In this document: piece after piece, positions 23,395 through 36,239 of the stretch | How the letters are laid out: each line of letters begins with the position of its first letter | Numbering within the stretch: position 1 is the stretch's first letter | NCBI GenBank assembly: GCA_022606135.1 | Contig: JABYQN010000010.1 | Location: forward strand, 2,257,219 to 2,321,218 | Source: Fomes fomentarius | Taxonomy: Eukaryota > Basidiomycota > Agaricomycetes > Polyporales > Polyporaceae | DNA length: 64,000 bases | Direction: 5' to 3' | Position numbers and translations under genes: made by a program | Notes under the pieces: model-generated | The model's input: the letters and a program-made list of their open reading frames with translations, nothing else | What the model was told of the DNA's origin: nothing | Database searches by the model: none

Positions 23395-26166
23395 TCAGTC
23401 CTGAGGAACTATGCGTTGTGAACATTGAGTTTGTATCATCATTTCGCGTGTGAGGTTGAGGGGTGCACTTACTGGGTGGGGGATCAATGAACTCCTCGCT
23501 AAGATACCATGCCCCTATCGAATGTCGTTATTAGATCGTTTGCAAGGCCACTTCGTCTCAATAGAAACTTACGATCTCCCGTTAAATTTTTCTCATTAAA
23601 CGTCTGGCCATCGCCGAGCCAGTGAAGGGGATTCTCCACGTTGTCTGGTTTTTCGTATATGTAGTCTTCCCAACGCGGATGTTCGAGCGCCTTTAAGGCG
23701 TGCAACCCTGAGCCTGTAGACCATGATGTCAACGTCAATACTGCCCACGCAGCAAGATCTCAACACGTACCCGGCCACAGGCCTACAATCCGCCCTTCAG
23801 CCTTCCCACACTTGTACCACGATCGACAATTCTCACTATATACAGTCTCAATTATAGTCGTCAGCATAGCTAAGACCAGTCGCCGGAATAAGATCTTACC
23901 CTAGGGAAGTAGCTCTACAAAATTTTCAGAACAATTACTCATCTGATTACGGAAGTTAAACACGAAGCCTACCTCGATATAGTCGTCAAATGCACGAACG
24001 ACTTCAGGCTTCGCTTCGATGCTCTTCAGACGTTCCCTCTGCATCTTGGCGGTAACTTGGACGGCGTACATCACCGTGTACTCAAGAACCGGGAGAACTA
24101 GTCCAGCTCCGAGGATCGAGTTCGGCCCGAGGCACATGAACATGTTGGGGAACTCATCGACGCACATCGATAGGTATGAAGTGGGATGCGGCTTCCATTT
24201 CTCGTTGAGATTGACTCCGTTCCGCCCGATGATGTCGAAAGGTAGTTGCCAGGACGTGTCGTACCCTGCATAGCGTATGCGGCGGTCAGTATAATGTATA
24301 ACAGATTTCTCAGGGAATACTAGAGGTAACGCACCAGTTGCACAGAACACGATGTCGAGCTCTTGGTGGTCCCCGTCTTCCGTCTCTATCCCATTCTCCG
24401 TAAACCGCTTTATCGAGGTTGTCACAAAGTCTACCTGAGAATGTACACGGCGTGAGCTGGAGTTGAACTGGGCAGGTATCTTGAGACACCCTGTCTCACG
24501 TTATCAGAGCACAAGGCTTCGAGGTAATTCGGTCCAGGGGTGAGTCTCCGGCACGACACGGAGAACGACGGTACCACTGTAGTTCATGAGTAGAAGTAGA
24601 GCCAAACAACAAAGAATACGAGGGTTGGGCACGCACATCGTTCTGCAATGTCAGGCCTGTTCGCCAGTTTCTCCATCATGCTCTTCCGGAACTTCTCCTC
24701 GAGCTCTTTTGATAGTTTGCTACCTTTTTGTGTGTAGGAGTGTTGAGACTAGTCACATGCACGTGAGTACAACAAGTCGCATTGATATCTGGCGGCATAC
24801 GCCATTACATTCATGTCCACTTCCAAGGTGCGCCTGAAGTTCCAGAAATATTTGTCGTCAGTGGTGAAGCGTTGGACCTCCTCCGGGGTAAACACGACTG
24901 CGGTATCACTTAGTAGTGTATCGTGCATCATAACTAACACGTCACGGTCGACTCACGATTGTCTTCAGGAGCGACGCTGTCCCTGCCAACGAGGTCGGAG
25001 ACCATCTCGCGGGCAAACGGCAGCGCTAGCCACGTCTGCCCCCGAACATAGTTGGCGACCTTCGCGACCCTGGGTTGAAGTGCCGCGACCGTCTGTATAG
25101 CCGATGATCCCTGAAACATTCCAGTGACCGCTGAACACAAATCCACACGAGAACATTGCGCGCGCAACTCACGACTCCGATAACCCCAACGCGCTTGTCC
25201 TTCCACTTCTCCGCTGCCTCCACCCACGTCTTCTCCTCAGGGTTCCATCCAGCGGTATGATGAAGCTCCCCCTTGAAAGTCTCCGCACCTTCGAAGTCAG
25301 GCATCTTCCACCTGCTAATTGCTCCAAATGCCGTCACCAGCATGTCAGCCACGTCTTCGAACTCCTCAAGCTCATCACTGTTTTCTCTTGGGCGACGGAT
25401 GCGAATATGCCATTTACCCGTCGGCTCGTCGTACCGCGCGTGAACGACTTCGTGTCTGAGCTTGATATACTTCCTCACTTTGTACTTGTCTACGACATCT
25501 TCGAGGTGTGCCTGAATCTCGTGTCCAGGAGCGTAGAAGGCTGACCAATCGCGCTGTGAAAATGGTTGTACGACCATCAGCACGGCCACTGTGTGCATGG
25601 TGAGTATAGTCGGGTAGGATAAATAAGTACCTTGTCTTCGAACGTGTACTGGTACTGCAAGCGCGGTCAGTAAGGCGAGCAGGCCGTAAATCGTCGCGGT
25701 ACTACAAGCTTACGCAATGTGCAGGAACATCGCACGCAATTCCACTGAAGCGGTTTCAGTTCGCTTCCGCACCTACACTCGTGGACGTAAATAGCGACTG
25801 GACTTACGGGTACCTGTTATTGAACCAAGTCCCACCTACGCCGGCGCTCTTCTCGTATATCACCAAGTCTACATTCGGGATCTTCTGTGGGAACCTGAGT
25901 GGGACGAGTGGTCACATGAATGAGCAATTCGGACCGCATCCGAGGGCTCATCTTGGAATACCGTAGACGTACCTTATACCAGCGAGTATCCCACTGAACC
26001 CTGCACCGATTACGACGACCTTGATAGGCTTATACTCGTCGATGGCGAAGTCACCTAGCGTAAACACCTGGGGCCCCATCGAGTGGGGTTCAGGAGCGAT
26101 CCCATCGCTCTCCCCATTGATAGGCTTAGGAGCCTTTGGGACTCGGGAGAAACCTCCACCAGGCAT
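23395..26166 (-). CDS. Baeyer-Villiger-type flavin monooxygenase (FMO2)
   Basis: Paralogue of FMO1 on the opposite strand, with the two genes tail to tail and 263 bp apart. The start MPGGGFSRVPKAPKP at 26166 is preceded by a TATA box near 26223. Motifs are VVVIGAGFSGILAG, GGTWFNNRYPG, GSSAIQTVAALQP, DIVFCATG and FPNMFMCLGPN. Its fingerprint FKGELHHTAGW is the only one of the four that keeps the classic tryptophan. The 15-base micro-exon (SYFPR) is at 23900-23914, and the last exon encodes VPQD then stop (TGA complement at 23395-23397). All exons that I traced keep frame across plausible GT...AG introns, so the gene looks intact. The function class is as for FMO1 and the substrate is unknown. 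Confidence 0.85.
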
Positions 26167-26222
26167 AAGAAGTGTGCGTAGAGGTGATATGAGGCTGGAC
26201 TGCGAGTACTCTTCCCGCTCCA

Positions 26223-26231
26223 GTATATATA
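26223..26231 (-). promoter_or_regulatory. TATA box of FMO2
   Basis: TATATATA-type element about 57 bases upstream of the FMO2 start codon, matching the spacing in its three paralogues. Confidence 0.6.
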
Positions 26232-26239
26232 CTGCATAG

Positions 26240-27140
26240 CGTGGATACAAGTATGCGCCCTGGCTCGTGATATGATAGCCATGACCCGAGAACGAGGATG
26301 GAGCCATGCCTAACTCGTGCCGGTTGACCAAGTAAGTGATCGGGACTCCTGAGCGGGATTCTTACTACTATTGATAACGACCCACTTTGGGAGCCTGAGA
26401 TGCTCGGTGGGATCACAAGTTGACTCACTCCCACAGGAAGGAGTGGGAAGACCTACTTAATAGTGGTGATTAGTCATGGTGCACTAGACGCGGTTCTTGG
26501 TGACTCATCTGAATGGATAGTCGTGCAGACTTCTCTGTCTCAATTGTGGATGATGAAGAGGCGTTTTTAATATGGGAGATTGGGGGCAACTCGGTGGACA
26601 GGTCGGGAACGACAGATAGACATAGACTTCAAGCTGTAGGATGGGCACGATGCTGCCAGTGCGCACACCATGTCCAACTCTACCTGGCGTATGACAGCAC
26701 TGACGTGGACTGCATCACACGACGAGCCACAAGCCCAGATAATGGGTCAACGATGATGACCATGGTAATGCCAAGGAGTGTTCGAAGCCGACGCGGGCGA
26801 CTGAGGCATGCGAGCTACCTAGTGCGGTCGTTCCAATTGCAATTGGGGATGCGAAGGTCGTGTGAGATACACGTATTCCCGAAAATCACTTTCAACCTGA
26901 CCGGTCGAGATTTCCATACAGAACTGAGTCAACTGAGTGATCCACGATCGAATCCGAACTTCTATTTTTCGGCCGTAAAGAGGAACATATATAAACCACA
27001 ATACTCACATTGAACAAGGCCGCATGATACCCAATATCAGACTCGGAATCGCAAGGCAAATGCAGAGAACGAGAACGAGAACGAGAACGAGAACGAAGCT
27101 GAGAAAGCGGTGCGTGTCGATGATCCTCAACGTTGGCACA
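26240..27140. other. Intergenic between FMO2 and OMT C
   Basis: No gene is supported. It holds the upstream region of FMO2 and the 3' flank of OMT C, including a hexanucleotide repeat. A 166-codon plus-strand frame at 26513-27013 has no coding character. Confidence 0.45.
27063..27096. repeat. GAGAAC hexanucleotide microsatellite
   Basis: About five and a half copies of GAACGA, 45 bases beyond the stop codon of OMT C. It probably lies in or near its 3' untranslated region. Confidence 0.7.
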
Positions 27141-29361
27141 TTACACAGGCACGGCCGTAGTATAGGCCCACAGAGAGCCGACTCCACGCTTCACGCGCGT
27201 GATCTTCCATCCCGCGGCAGTGGTGAGCGCGTCGTACTCACGGTAAGTACGCTCCTTCGCGTTGTACCGCGCCAGCATCTATGGTGACAGAACGGGTGTG
27301 AGCATTGCGGGGTGGACCACGTTAGGTTTCAGACTTGCCTGAATATCCAAAATATATCCATTGGAGCTCGCGCGGCCCAAGTTCGGCAGGAGGGGTGAGC
27401 CTTCGGGAACCAAAGAGCGGACAGCACCAAATGCCTCTGAGCCCGCCTTACCGCTCTCTTCGTCGACGCATGCGTATGCGAGCATGTTGTCGACCCAGAG
27501 GAGCTTCGTGTTCGGGCCTGCGGACGAGCGGAGAAGCTTCAGGAGCCTAGGGAACGGTACGATGTGAGCAATGCTGTGTCGAGTCCGGGCCGCCTCCGGT
27601 AGGAGAATGGGTAGTAGTTGAAGAATGCGAAGTAATGCTGACATAGAGATGACAACGGGGACCGCGGAAGAAAAGAGAAGAGGGGACAAGGGAGACGACA
27701 TGGTACACGTACTCGATGACCTTCTCGTCTCCCCAATTGTGCGCGACGGCGCGGAGGAGATACACGTCAGGGTGGGCAACAGTGCCGACGCCAGGTACAT
27801 CAAACGAACGCTGAGGCTCGAAGAAGTCTTGAGCGTGGAAGGAGACGCGGCCAGAGTCGAAGATGTCTGCGTGCGCGGAGCCCCAGGCCTAGCAAGCACA
27901 ACAATGTGCAGTCAAGGGATGAGCAGGAAGCGAAATCACAGTGAGTTCATCGTAAGAGTGAGTCTTGAGGATGAGACTTACCGAGCGCGCGATGGCGACT
28001 ACATGTGCGCGATCCTCAACGACGAAGCGCAGATGAGGGTGCGCCTGCGCGATCGGAAGCGAGACGGAGCCGATGCCGCCTCCGATGTCGACGACGACGG
28101 CGTCGCGCGGGAGGTCTTCCCACGGGAAGCCTGTGTATCGCACGGTCAGTAATAGCCTCTCATCGGGAACCTGAAGGAAGGGCTAGGGTGGAATAGTAAA
28201 GAGGGGGATGCGGCAGGAGAGCGGCGATACGGAAGAGGGAGATAGGGACATGGGGAAGGAGGGAGGTACGTACAGGTAATGATGTTCTCCGTGATCTCAA
28301 ACTGCTGCGAGCCGTGCATGGCATGTCCGAAACGCACGACGCGATGCTCGTTGCCAGGCTGCTCGATCCACTCGTAGTATTTGAGCGGGGTCTTGAACGT
28401 CTGATTGAAAGACGTTGGGTGCTTCTTGCCCTGGTCGTTCAGCAGCCAATCTGTCAGATTTGTCATCAACTTGAAGACTTCGTCGCCGCTGTTGGGAATG
28501 AGGGAAAGTAGGATTAAGTAATATGAGTCGAAGAACAAGTAAATGCGCGAGAAAGGACGTACCCAACAGCGCAGTAGGCCGCAACGCCGTCGCTTCCGTC
28601 GTACTTCGATCCGGGACTGCAGTAGACGAGATGTAAACCAACGCAAACAGGCGAGGAGGAATAGACAAATACGCACGCTTTCTTGAGTTGCTCCGCGGAC
28701 TTGCCTGAGTCGATATACGAAGATAACCGGTTGTTCGTATACACGTCAGGGGTCACTTCGCGGATCCAGTGGAATGTCGCCAGGAGACGAAGGACGTGGC
28801 CTGATAATAGAGGTAGTAACTTGATCAGGGTGTTATGCACCCAGGGATCGACAATACTCACTAAACTTGGAGGGGTCGAGATCGACGCGCTCCTGGTTGG
28901 TATGAATCTCCGCGACCTTGCGTGTGATATCGTTGACGTGCAACCCCTTAGGCCCGGCTTCACGCAGGATCTCGACAATGTGGCTTGCTTCGAGGAATTG
29001 AAGGCACGCAACGAAGTTCGTCTGGACTGGTTGCTTCAGATTTCCACCCTCTAAACCCCTCGACGAAAGCACATACCGCATTGATGCTCTCAATGAGGGT
29101 GAACCATGGCTTGTTGACCGTCGCTGACAATTGTCCGGCGGCAGAGACAACGCGGTTTGACGCAGCGAAGACGGTGGGATCGATGCGGAGCGCTTCGGCC
29201 TTGTCTATCTCTGGGGAGTGATCGAGACTGCTGTAGTAGGGGAGGTCGAGAGAGGGATATTCTAGAGGAGTGCCGTCAGAATTAGCCTTGTACACCCTCT
29301 CGATCTCGTCGAGGGCTTCGCCGATTACGGTGTGCAGGGCACGGAGCTTCGCGAATGTCAT
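27141..29361 (-). CDS. SAM-dependent O-methyltransferase (OMT C)
   Basis: Starts MTFAKLRALHTVIGEALDEI at 29361 and ends ...SLWAYTTAVPV with TAA at 27141-27143. It has about nine exons and roughly 470 residues. In order it shows the dimerisation region (FVACLQFLEASHIVEILREAG), FKTPLKYYEWIEQPGNE, SAM motif I VVVDIGGGIGSVS (near 28090), VVEDRAH, the catalytic-His motif AVAHNWGDEK (near 27740), and the closing segment NAKERTYREYDALTTAAG. It forms a pair with OMT D (same VYKANSDG N-terminus), distinct from the A/B pair. The last exon is easily missed because another frame stays open across it. No lesion was seen. It likely methylates a small-molecule hydroxyl; the substrate is unknown. Confidence 0.85.
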
Positions 29362-30229
29362 CGGTGTCGGTTATGATGTGTAGATGTAGACGGACAGTAG
29401 ATTGTGTAGAAAGATGCTATATAGCCATGCGGGAGTTGTACTCGATAACACTGCCAATGGATGAGAATGGAACAATGTACGGGGTGGAACGTACCGTAGG
29501 GCAGGACTATAGCTCGCATACTTGTGGTAGGATAGCATCTCATGCCCGGCCAGAAGGCTGGAACAGAGCATTGGTATAGGCTTCATGAGCGTGCGGATGG
29601 ACTCACGCACGGATGCTGTAGGTGGGACATGGTCGTCAATCCCTCGTCAATCGTGAGAGGATGTCGTACGTGGTGCAATACGCAATGTGTTGAACTGTTT
29701 ATGCGCATGGAGGTGACGATTGCCACTGCTCATTCCTGCGCATGTCATGGAAAGAGTCAACGGCATATTGGATACGAGATCCCACGGCCGTAGTACTGTG
29801 CGATAAGATGACTCCCTGTTCAGTTACACCCGGAACCCGCACAGTGAGTACATGAACTCCGGGAAACGGTACTCACAGAAGGAAAAATAGGTAGACGGGC
29901 TGCCTGAACCCAAATCTTTGGCGTGGAGGACGAAGAGGGGCTAACACTCCGAATTAGGGTTCGAGTGTCGGGGTGTTCGGCCCAGATAAACGCTGTCTTG
30001 GCTTGAGCTCATCCTCATCTGGAACCTGTCATCATTCAAGTTGTGCAGAGCGACTTCTACTATGCACCCTATAGGGCAGAAGAAGATTTGGGACACCCTT
30101 CCCATCTACGCAGACACATAGACTATTGCTACCGCCCATTCAAGACCAATATCGGAGCCGAGAAATCGTGTGGAGCGCTGCAGCATGCAGACGAGGCATC
30201 TCAGCTGCAAGAACCACGCCGTGACGGAA
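29362..30229. promoter_or_regulatory. OMT C upstream region
   Basis: A palindromic TATA-like element CTATATAG lies at 29417-29424, about 55 bases before the OMT C start. The remaining 800 bp up to the OMT D stop shows no gene. Confidence 0.45.
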
Positions 30230-32575
30230 CTAGATAGGGACTGCAGTCGTGTACGCAAACAGCGAGCCCACCGCGCGCTTGACGATGGTGATCTTCCACC
30301 CAGCCGCAGTCGTGAGAGCATCATACTCGCGGTACGTCCGCTCCTTTGCGTCGAACCGGCCCAGCATCTACGAGTCCATGTCAGCCGCTCAAACGGGTAT
30401 GTTTCGTCTCGCTGTGATTGACACACCTGAATGTCAAGGATGTACGCGTTCGCGCTTCCGCGGCCCAGGTTCGGAAGGAGCGGCGAGTCGTCAGGGACGA
30501 GAGAGCGGACGGCACCCAACGCGCCCGACTTGCCACTCTCGTTATCGACACAAGCGTATGGGAGCATCGCGTCCACCCAAAGAAGCTTTGTATTCGGGCC
30601 TGAGGCCGCGCGGAGGAACTTCAGCAACCTGTAGATTGCGAGAAGTCAGATACCATAGGCAAAAGTGGGGGCGTGTGAATGGAGATTACGCACTGGAGGA
30701 CTTTCTCGTCGACCCAGTTGTGCGCGACAGTACGGATGAGATACACGTCGGGGTGCACGACTGTACCCACACCTGGGACCTCGAACGGACGTTGGGGTGC
30801 GAAGAAGTCTTGTGCGTGGTAGGAGACGCGTTCCGCGTCGAAGATGTCCGCGTACGCGGTTCCCCATGCCTGTTATGGTAGACGCGATAGTGCGCGCGCG
30901 AGGTAGTCGGTGGAGATTAGGGTGCGCAGACAGTACGGCGTGTACGGCATAATCGTGATGACGAGGAACGTGCCCCATAAGGATGTTTCGCATGCACAGG
31001 CGCATACGTAAAGTGCGAGGAGGAGCAGACACAGAATGTCGAGAGTGAGACAGCCATGCATATCGATGTAGAGAGAAAACACGCACAGAGCGGCCGATAG
31101 CGCACACAGGCGCACGGTCTTCGATGATGAACCGGAGGTGCGGGTGCGCCTCCGCGACGATGAGTGAAATAGTGCCGATCCCGCCTCCTACATCGACCAC
31201 GACCGAGTCTGGGGGGAGCTCTTCCCACGCGAAGCCTAGAGAAGTTGCGCGGTCAGCACGGGCAGTGCATGGTTCTCACAACTCTGCGAGTCTGAAAACG
31301 TGGGAATAGGAGAGTAGTTGTTGAAGGCCGGAAAGCGTCTGCGCGGATTGCGCAAGTGCTTCGATAAAAGACAAGCTGGGGGAATGCGGATCGCGAGAAC
31401 CGCCAGTAGATGAAAGATGCGCGATCGGTATGGGAAGGGGTATGGACATGGTGGAAGTCGGGTTTTGAGATGCAGGAGAGTTGACGTACCGGTGATGATG
31501 TTCTCCGCTATTTCAAACTGGTGAGTACCATGCATGGCGTGCCCGAATCGCACGAGCCTGTGTTCGTTGCCTGGCTCCTCGAGCCACGTATAGTACTCTA
31601 GATCAGTCTTGAACGTCTTGTTGAACGGCGAGGCGGTCTTCTTCCCTTGGTCGTTGAGCAGCCAGTCCGCGAGGTTGGTCATGATCCTGAATGCTTCGTC
31701 GCCGCTGTGTTGAGAATACGAAGTCAGCATGGACGCATGATGGGGCTCAGATGAGTTAGACTCACGCGGTCGCGGTGTATGCAGCGACACCATCGGTCGC
31801 GTCGTACTTCGAGCCAGGACTGCGGCATACGTTAGCGTATGACATTGAGGAGAGTAGACCTGGATAGAGTGACGCACGCGTTCTTGAGCTGCTCGAATGA
31901 CTTTCCAGAGTCAATGTACGACGACAGTCTGTTGTTGGTAAACACGTCTGGAGTCACTTCGTGCAGCCAGTGGAACGTCGCCAGCAGCCTCAGGACGTGG
32001 CCTAGGGGCAAATCAGCTCCACTATCGCGTCCTCAACCCTAGACAGTGACGAGTACGCACTGATCTTCGACGGGTCGAGCTCGATGGGCTCCGCGTCGTT
32101 CTTCCGATTACGGAGCTCGCTGGCCTTACGCGCAATTTCCTTGACGTGTAGTCCACTGGGTCCAGCTTCGCGCAAGATCTCCACGATGTTGCTCGCCTCG
32201 AGGAACTGTAGACAGGCGACGAAGTTCGTCTTCACGGTCATCAGCCTCCGATCCTCAGCAACACTTGAGCCACAGAGTTCCGAGACATACCGCATTGATT
32301 CCCTCGATGAGCGAGAACCACGGCTTGTTGATCGTCGCAGAGAGCTGGCCTGCTGCAGATACGATGCGATTGGAGGCAGCAAAGACAGTCTCCTCGATGC
32401 GCAGAGCCTCGGCCTTGTCCGCCTCAGGAGAGTGCTTGAGGCTGGTGTAGTATGGAACATCAAGAGAGGGATAGTCGAGCGGGATACCGTCCGAGTTGGC
32501 CTTGTAAACGTTCTCGATCTCGTCGAGGGCTTCGCCAATGACGGCGTGGAGGGCGCGGAGCTTCGCGAAGGTCAT
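30230..32575 (-). CDS. SAM-dependent O-methyltransferase (OMT D)
   Basis: Tandem paralogue of OMT C, same orientation, from MTFAKLRALHAVIGEALDEI at 32575 to ...SLFAYTTAVPI and TAG (complement 30230-30232). Motifs are FVACLQFLEASNIVEILREAG, FKTDLEYYTWLEEPGNE, SAM motif I VVVDVGGGIGTIS (near 31190), FIIEDRAP, the catalytic-His motif TVAHNWVDEK (near 30710), and DAKERTYREYDALTTAAG. The intron following the SAM domain (about 30870-31085) is roughly 200 bp, longer than the usual 50-60 bp and longer than in OMT C. Otherwise exon borders match. No lesion was seen. It probably arose by tandem duplication and may share or have split the substrate range with OMT C. Confidence 0.85.
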
Positions 32576-34264
32576 CGTGGCGGGTGCTGTCTACGAGCGA
32601 AGTCTGCGTATGGATGCTGGGAGTGGAGTGTATAAGAAGGTGCTATGGCCTGTAGTCGATAACACCGAGCGCAGATGAGAATGCTAAGGCGCGGAAGTTA
32701 TGGCGTGTACTTGTAGTATTTGGATGGCAGACGTACCACCGGAGAGCATGAGAGCGCCATGCAGCCGCTGAGTTGCGCACGTTCGAATCGCTAGGTGGTG
32801 TCCCATGTTCAGTAACGGAGGATTGGTACGAGTGGAGAAGGTCCCGGTCAATTCGTACCGCGTGAGAAGGGTTAGAAGAGTGTACGTGTAACCTGTGTAA
32901 ACCGTTTACACGGATAGAACACTGGAAGCTCAAACCATGAGCAGAATCGGATGCGAACCACTGTTGTTGATGATGATGATAAGTGCCAGTTGAGTGGATG
33001 TGTGTGTGCGGCGTGCGCCATACTGCTGGAAATTGCGAAGTCGCTCGTAGTCTGATCAGGGACGTTGTACTTGCATATAGCGTAGTTGTAGTTCGAGAGC
33101 GCATAGTCTTCATTCGAAAGCATGGCGTCCCAGTTTCGTGTAAGAGAAGGCCGTTCGGGTTCACGAGGTGTTTGTGCGAGAGAACGCAGAGTAGGATACT
33201 TACGTGACTATATGACTGCGGGCGGGCGAGAAACAGCCTGGACGCGCGGTCACCTTCCGAGAGCCGTCATTTGCTGATCTTCTGGCCGAGGAGCTTTCTG
33301 ATGGCAATGAAGAGGTAAGACGAGATGGCATTGGCAGATGGGCACGCGGTATCCGAGTCGATATGCACAACGTTCACTCGCAAGTTGAAGGAAACAATTT
33401 CGCCCATGTCTGAGCGTCAATACCTGCCTCGTTCAGCCAAGCGGACATTCAACAATTTCAAGCTCCGAAGACGGAGTGCACTTGCAGACTATAACCACCG
33501 TAGTACTTATGTAACTCCGAGTGAGACTTATCTAGCACCCGTGGGCACTTCCACTGCACTTGCTTGCGTCCAATGACTGCTAGCGGCGCTCTCATGAGAA
33601 GTGTTGCACCTACATATATCACAAGTCCTTGATCTCCGGAGCTCTCTCCTCTATGTACACCGTATGCCATATAACCTCGAGCTCCCTGATCGCAGCTTGC
33701 GTCTGCTGGCATGTTGTCCCACCAGCGTACTTCTAGATGTGGCACATTTCCGGGTCGCATTGATGGGCGGTGCGAAAGGGGCTCAATTCCACTGTTATGA
33801 CCGTGGAAATGATATACACGGTGAACGACAGTGGAACTTCTGCTGCGGTGCATCACCCGAAGGGTTCGACCAAGATGGGAACCATCAGGAAGAGTTCTTC
33901 CCCCTGCTAAGTAGAGGATGCGCATCAAGGGCTATCTCCACCACTCTATGCCGCTGCCACCGCTGGACGTCAGCAGTGACATTTGCGGGAGACAGGTGAT
34001 ACACAGTGAATCATGATATACACACTTCAACACTCTCTTCGTTCTATTCTGGGTCCGAGTCGAGTTTCCATCGCAAGTCGCTTCGCGCTGATATTTCATA
34101 ACCCCTGTGCTACAGTCACGTACAAGTACACCACGTTGAGAATATTCTATGAATACAATACGACCGTCGCTGATTGTTGGAACCAGCAAGGTTGGCCGGC
34201 TGTTGAATCCGGTCCGGGTATGCTTAGTGCGCTAGTCCTATGGTATCAGCCCAAGCCTCAGGCA
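32576..34264. other. 1.7-kb intergenic, no gene seen
   Basis: Upstream region of OMT D and 3' flank of OMT E. Several open frames exist (the longest is 156 codons on the minus strand near 33458-33928) but none has a motif, splice structure or coding-like composition. Confidence 0.45.
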
Positions 34265-36239
34265 TTAGATTGGGACGTATGTGGTGTACGTGAACAGCGA
34301 TCCCTCCGCACGCACGATCCGCACGATCTTCCACCCCGCCGCACGCGCGATCTCCGCGAACTCGCGCGCCGTGCGCTCCTTGCCGTTCATCAACTCCATG
34401 AACTGTATCGTGGCCATCAGCATGACAGACAGAGGAGAGAAGTGGGGGCAGGAAAGGTTAACGTACCGTGAGATCAAATGCATACGACAACGCGAACGCC
34501 TTGCCGAGGTTCGGGAGGAGGCGCGAGTTGGCAGGCGCGAGCGGCGGGACTTGCACGCCCGGGATGGCGCTTGTACTTGTACTTGCATCGTCGGAGTCAT
34601 CCTCTGCACACGCGAGCGGGAGGATCTGCTCGATGATGAGGAGCTGCGTTTCCGGCGTTGCAGCCGCGCGCAGCTTCGCGAGGATCCTAGTAGTTAATCC
34701 GCATCGTCAGCAATACCCGCCTACGCATACCCTCGTACGTACAGAAAGACGAAAAAGAGGAGGAAAAAGAAGACAAGCAGACTCACTTCGTGCACTCCTC
34801 ATCGCCCCAGTTGTGTATTACGCGCCCGAGCACGTACACTGCGGGAGTAAGGCCTTGTGGCTGGTCTGCGAAGAAGTCCTGCGCTTGGAACGACACCCGC
34901 CCGGACTCGAACAGGTCCTTGTGCTTGTCGCCCCAGATCGCAGACGCGTGCCCGATCGTCCTCGCTCGATCTTGCACGACGAAGCGGAGGTGGGAGTGTG
35001 CTTCTGCAAGCTTGATAGAGACGTGGCCGACCCCGCCGCCAACGTCGACGATAAGCGAGTTCGAGGCGAGCTTGTCCCACGGGAAAGCTGTGGAAATCAG
35101 AGCGATGGCGAGATTAGTCCGAGGTCAACCGGCGAAGTCGGAGAGAGAAGACGTACTGGAGACATCAGCAACGTTGCCGGTACCCTCTGCGATGGCGGTC
35201 ATGGTCATGCCGCGCGAGGCGAGTTTGAGGCGGAAGGCATTCTCGGGGCGTTCGAGGAAGGCGTAGTACTGCTCGTCCGTGTCGAATGCGTAGTTGAAGA
35301 CCGTGGCGCGCTTACGTTGGTCCTTGCGGGGCGTGAGGAAGTATTCGGATAGGTATGGCGATACGCGGAAGGCATCCTGGGTGCTGACCGAGGCGGTGAA
35401 GTGTGAATAACGATGGTATGTGGCATGTGGGAGTTGAGGATGTACAGCATGGCGATCATGGAGACAACCCCATCTGCTCTATCGTATTTGTCCAGGGGGC
35501 TTGATAGAGATAAGTTAGAGGATGGAAGGCAAAAGACGTGGATAGACATACGCCTCACGGAGCTGGCCCGGAGTAGCGCCCGAGTCGAACAAGACCGATA
35601 CGCGGTTGTTCGCAAAGACATCGGGACGGACTTCACGAATGATTTGATAGGTGGCGAGATAACGCAGGATATGGGCTACGTGGGAAGGTGTTAGATGAAT
35701 GAGGTACGTGTGAGGACTGATTGAAGTACGAACCTAGTCGGGAGGGGTCGAGGGGCTCGAGAAGAGATGCACTCTCTGAGCGGACGTCGTCGATCTTACG
35801 GGCGAGGTCAAGTACATTAAGACCGTCCGAGCCGGCGGCACGAAGGATCTCTACGGTGTGGCTAGCCTCAAGAAATTGGACAGCGGCGGGAAGATGGAAC
35901 TGAGAGAGAAAGGGAGGAAAATAAGCGAGTTGGGAAGAGAAGTCGAGAATCAAGGATACATACAGAGACAATGGATTCAAGAACGGTATAGGCCGGATTG
36001 CGGACGACATGGGAGAGCTGGCCGCAGGCGGCAACGATGTGGTTAGAGGCTCGAACGACAGCGGGGTCGTTTGTGAGTTGTTGGGCTTCAGCGGAGGGGC
36101 TCGGCTGGTGGTCGTTCTTGTAGAGCGGGATATCCGGCGAGGGAAAGTCGAGAAGAGTGGCACTGTAGACACGCTCAATGTCATCGAGGGCGGAGCCGAT
36201 GGTGGCGTGGAGTGCGCGGAGGTGAGCGAGAGTGGTCAT
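34265..36239 (-). CDS. SAM-dependent O-methyltransferase (OMT E, divergent)
   Basis: The most divergent of the methyltransferases. It starts MTTLAHLRALHATIGSALDD at 36239 and ends ...SLFTYTTYVPI at 34265, about 460 residues. It shows AAVQFLEASHTVEILRAAG, SAM motif I LIVDVGGGVGHVS (near 35050), VVQDRAR, the catalytic-His motif RVIHNWGDEE (near 34800) and NGKERTAREFAEIARAAG. Unlike A-D, the exon carrying motif I runs on without an intron through DLFESGRVSFQAQDF, so one intron has been lost or never gained. No lesion was seen. It is divergently arranged with FMO3 across 1.45 kb, so the two could share upstream control; this is an inference from position only. Confidence 0.85.

Noticed and set aside
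26513..27013. 166-codon plus-strand frame between FMO2 and OMT C
   Set aside because: Composition is random-looking, there is no motif or splice support, and it occupies the upstream region of FMO2.
33458..33928. 156-codon minus-strand frame in the OMT D/E gap
   Set aside because: No domain and no conserved pattern; residue use is that of noncoding sequence.
34468..35352. 294-codon plus-strand frame over OMT E
   Set aside because: It lies antisense to exons with clear methyltransferase motifs and runs across introns.
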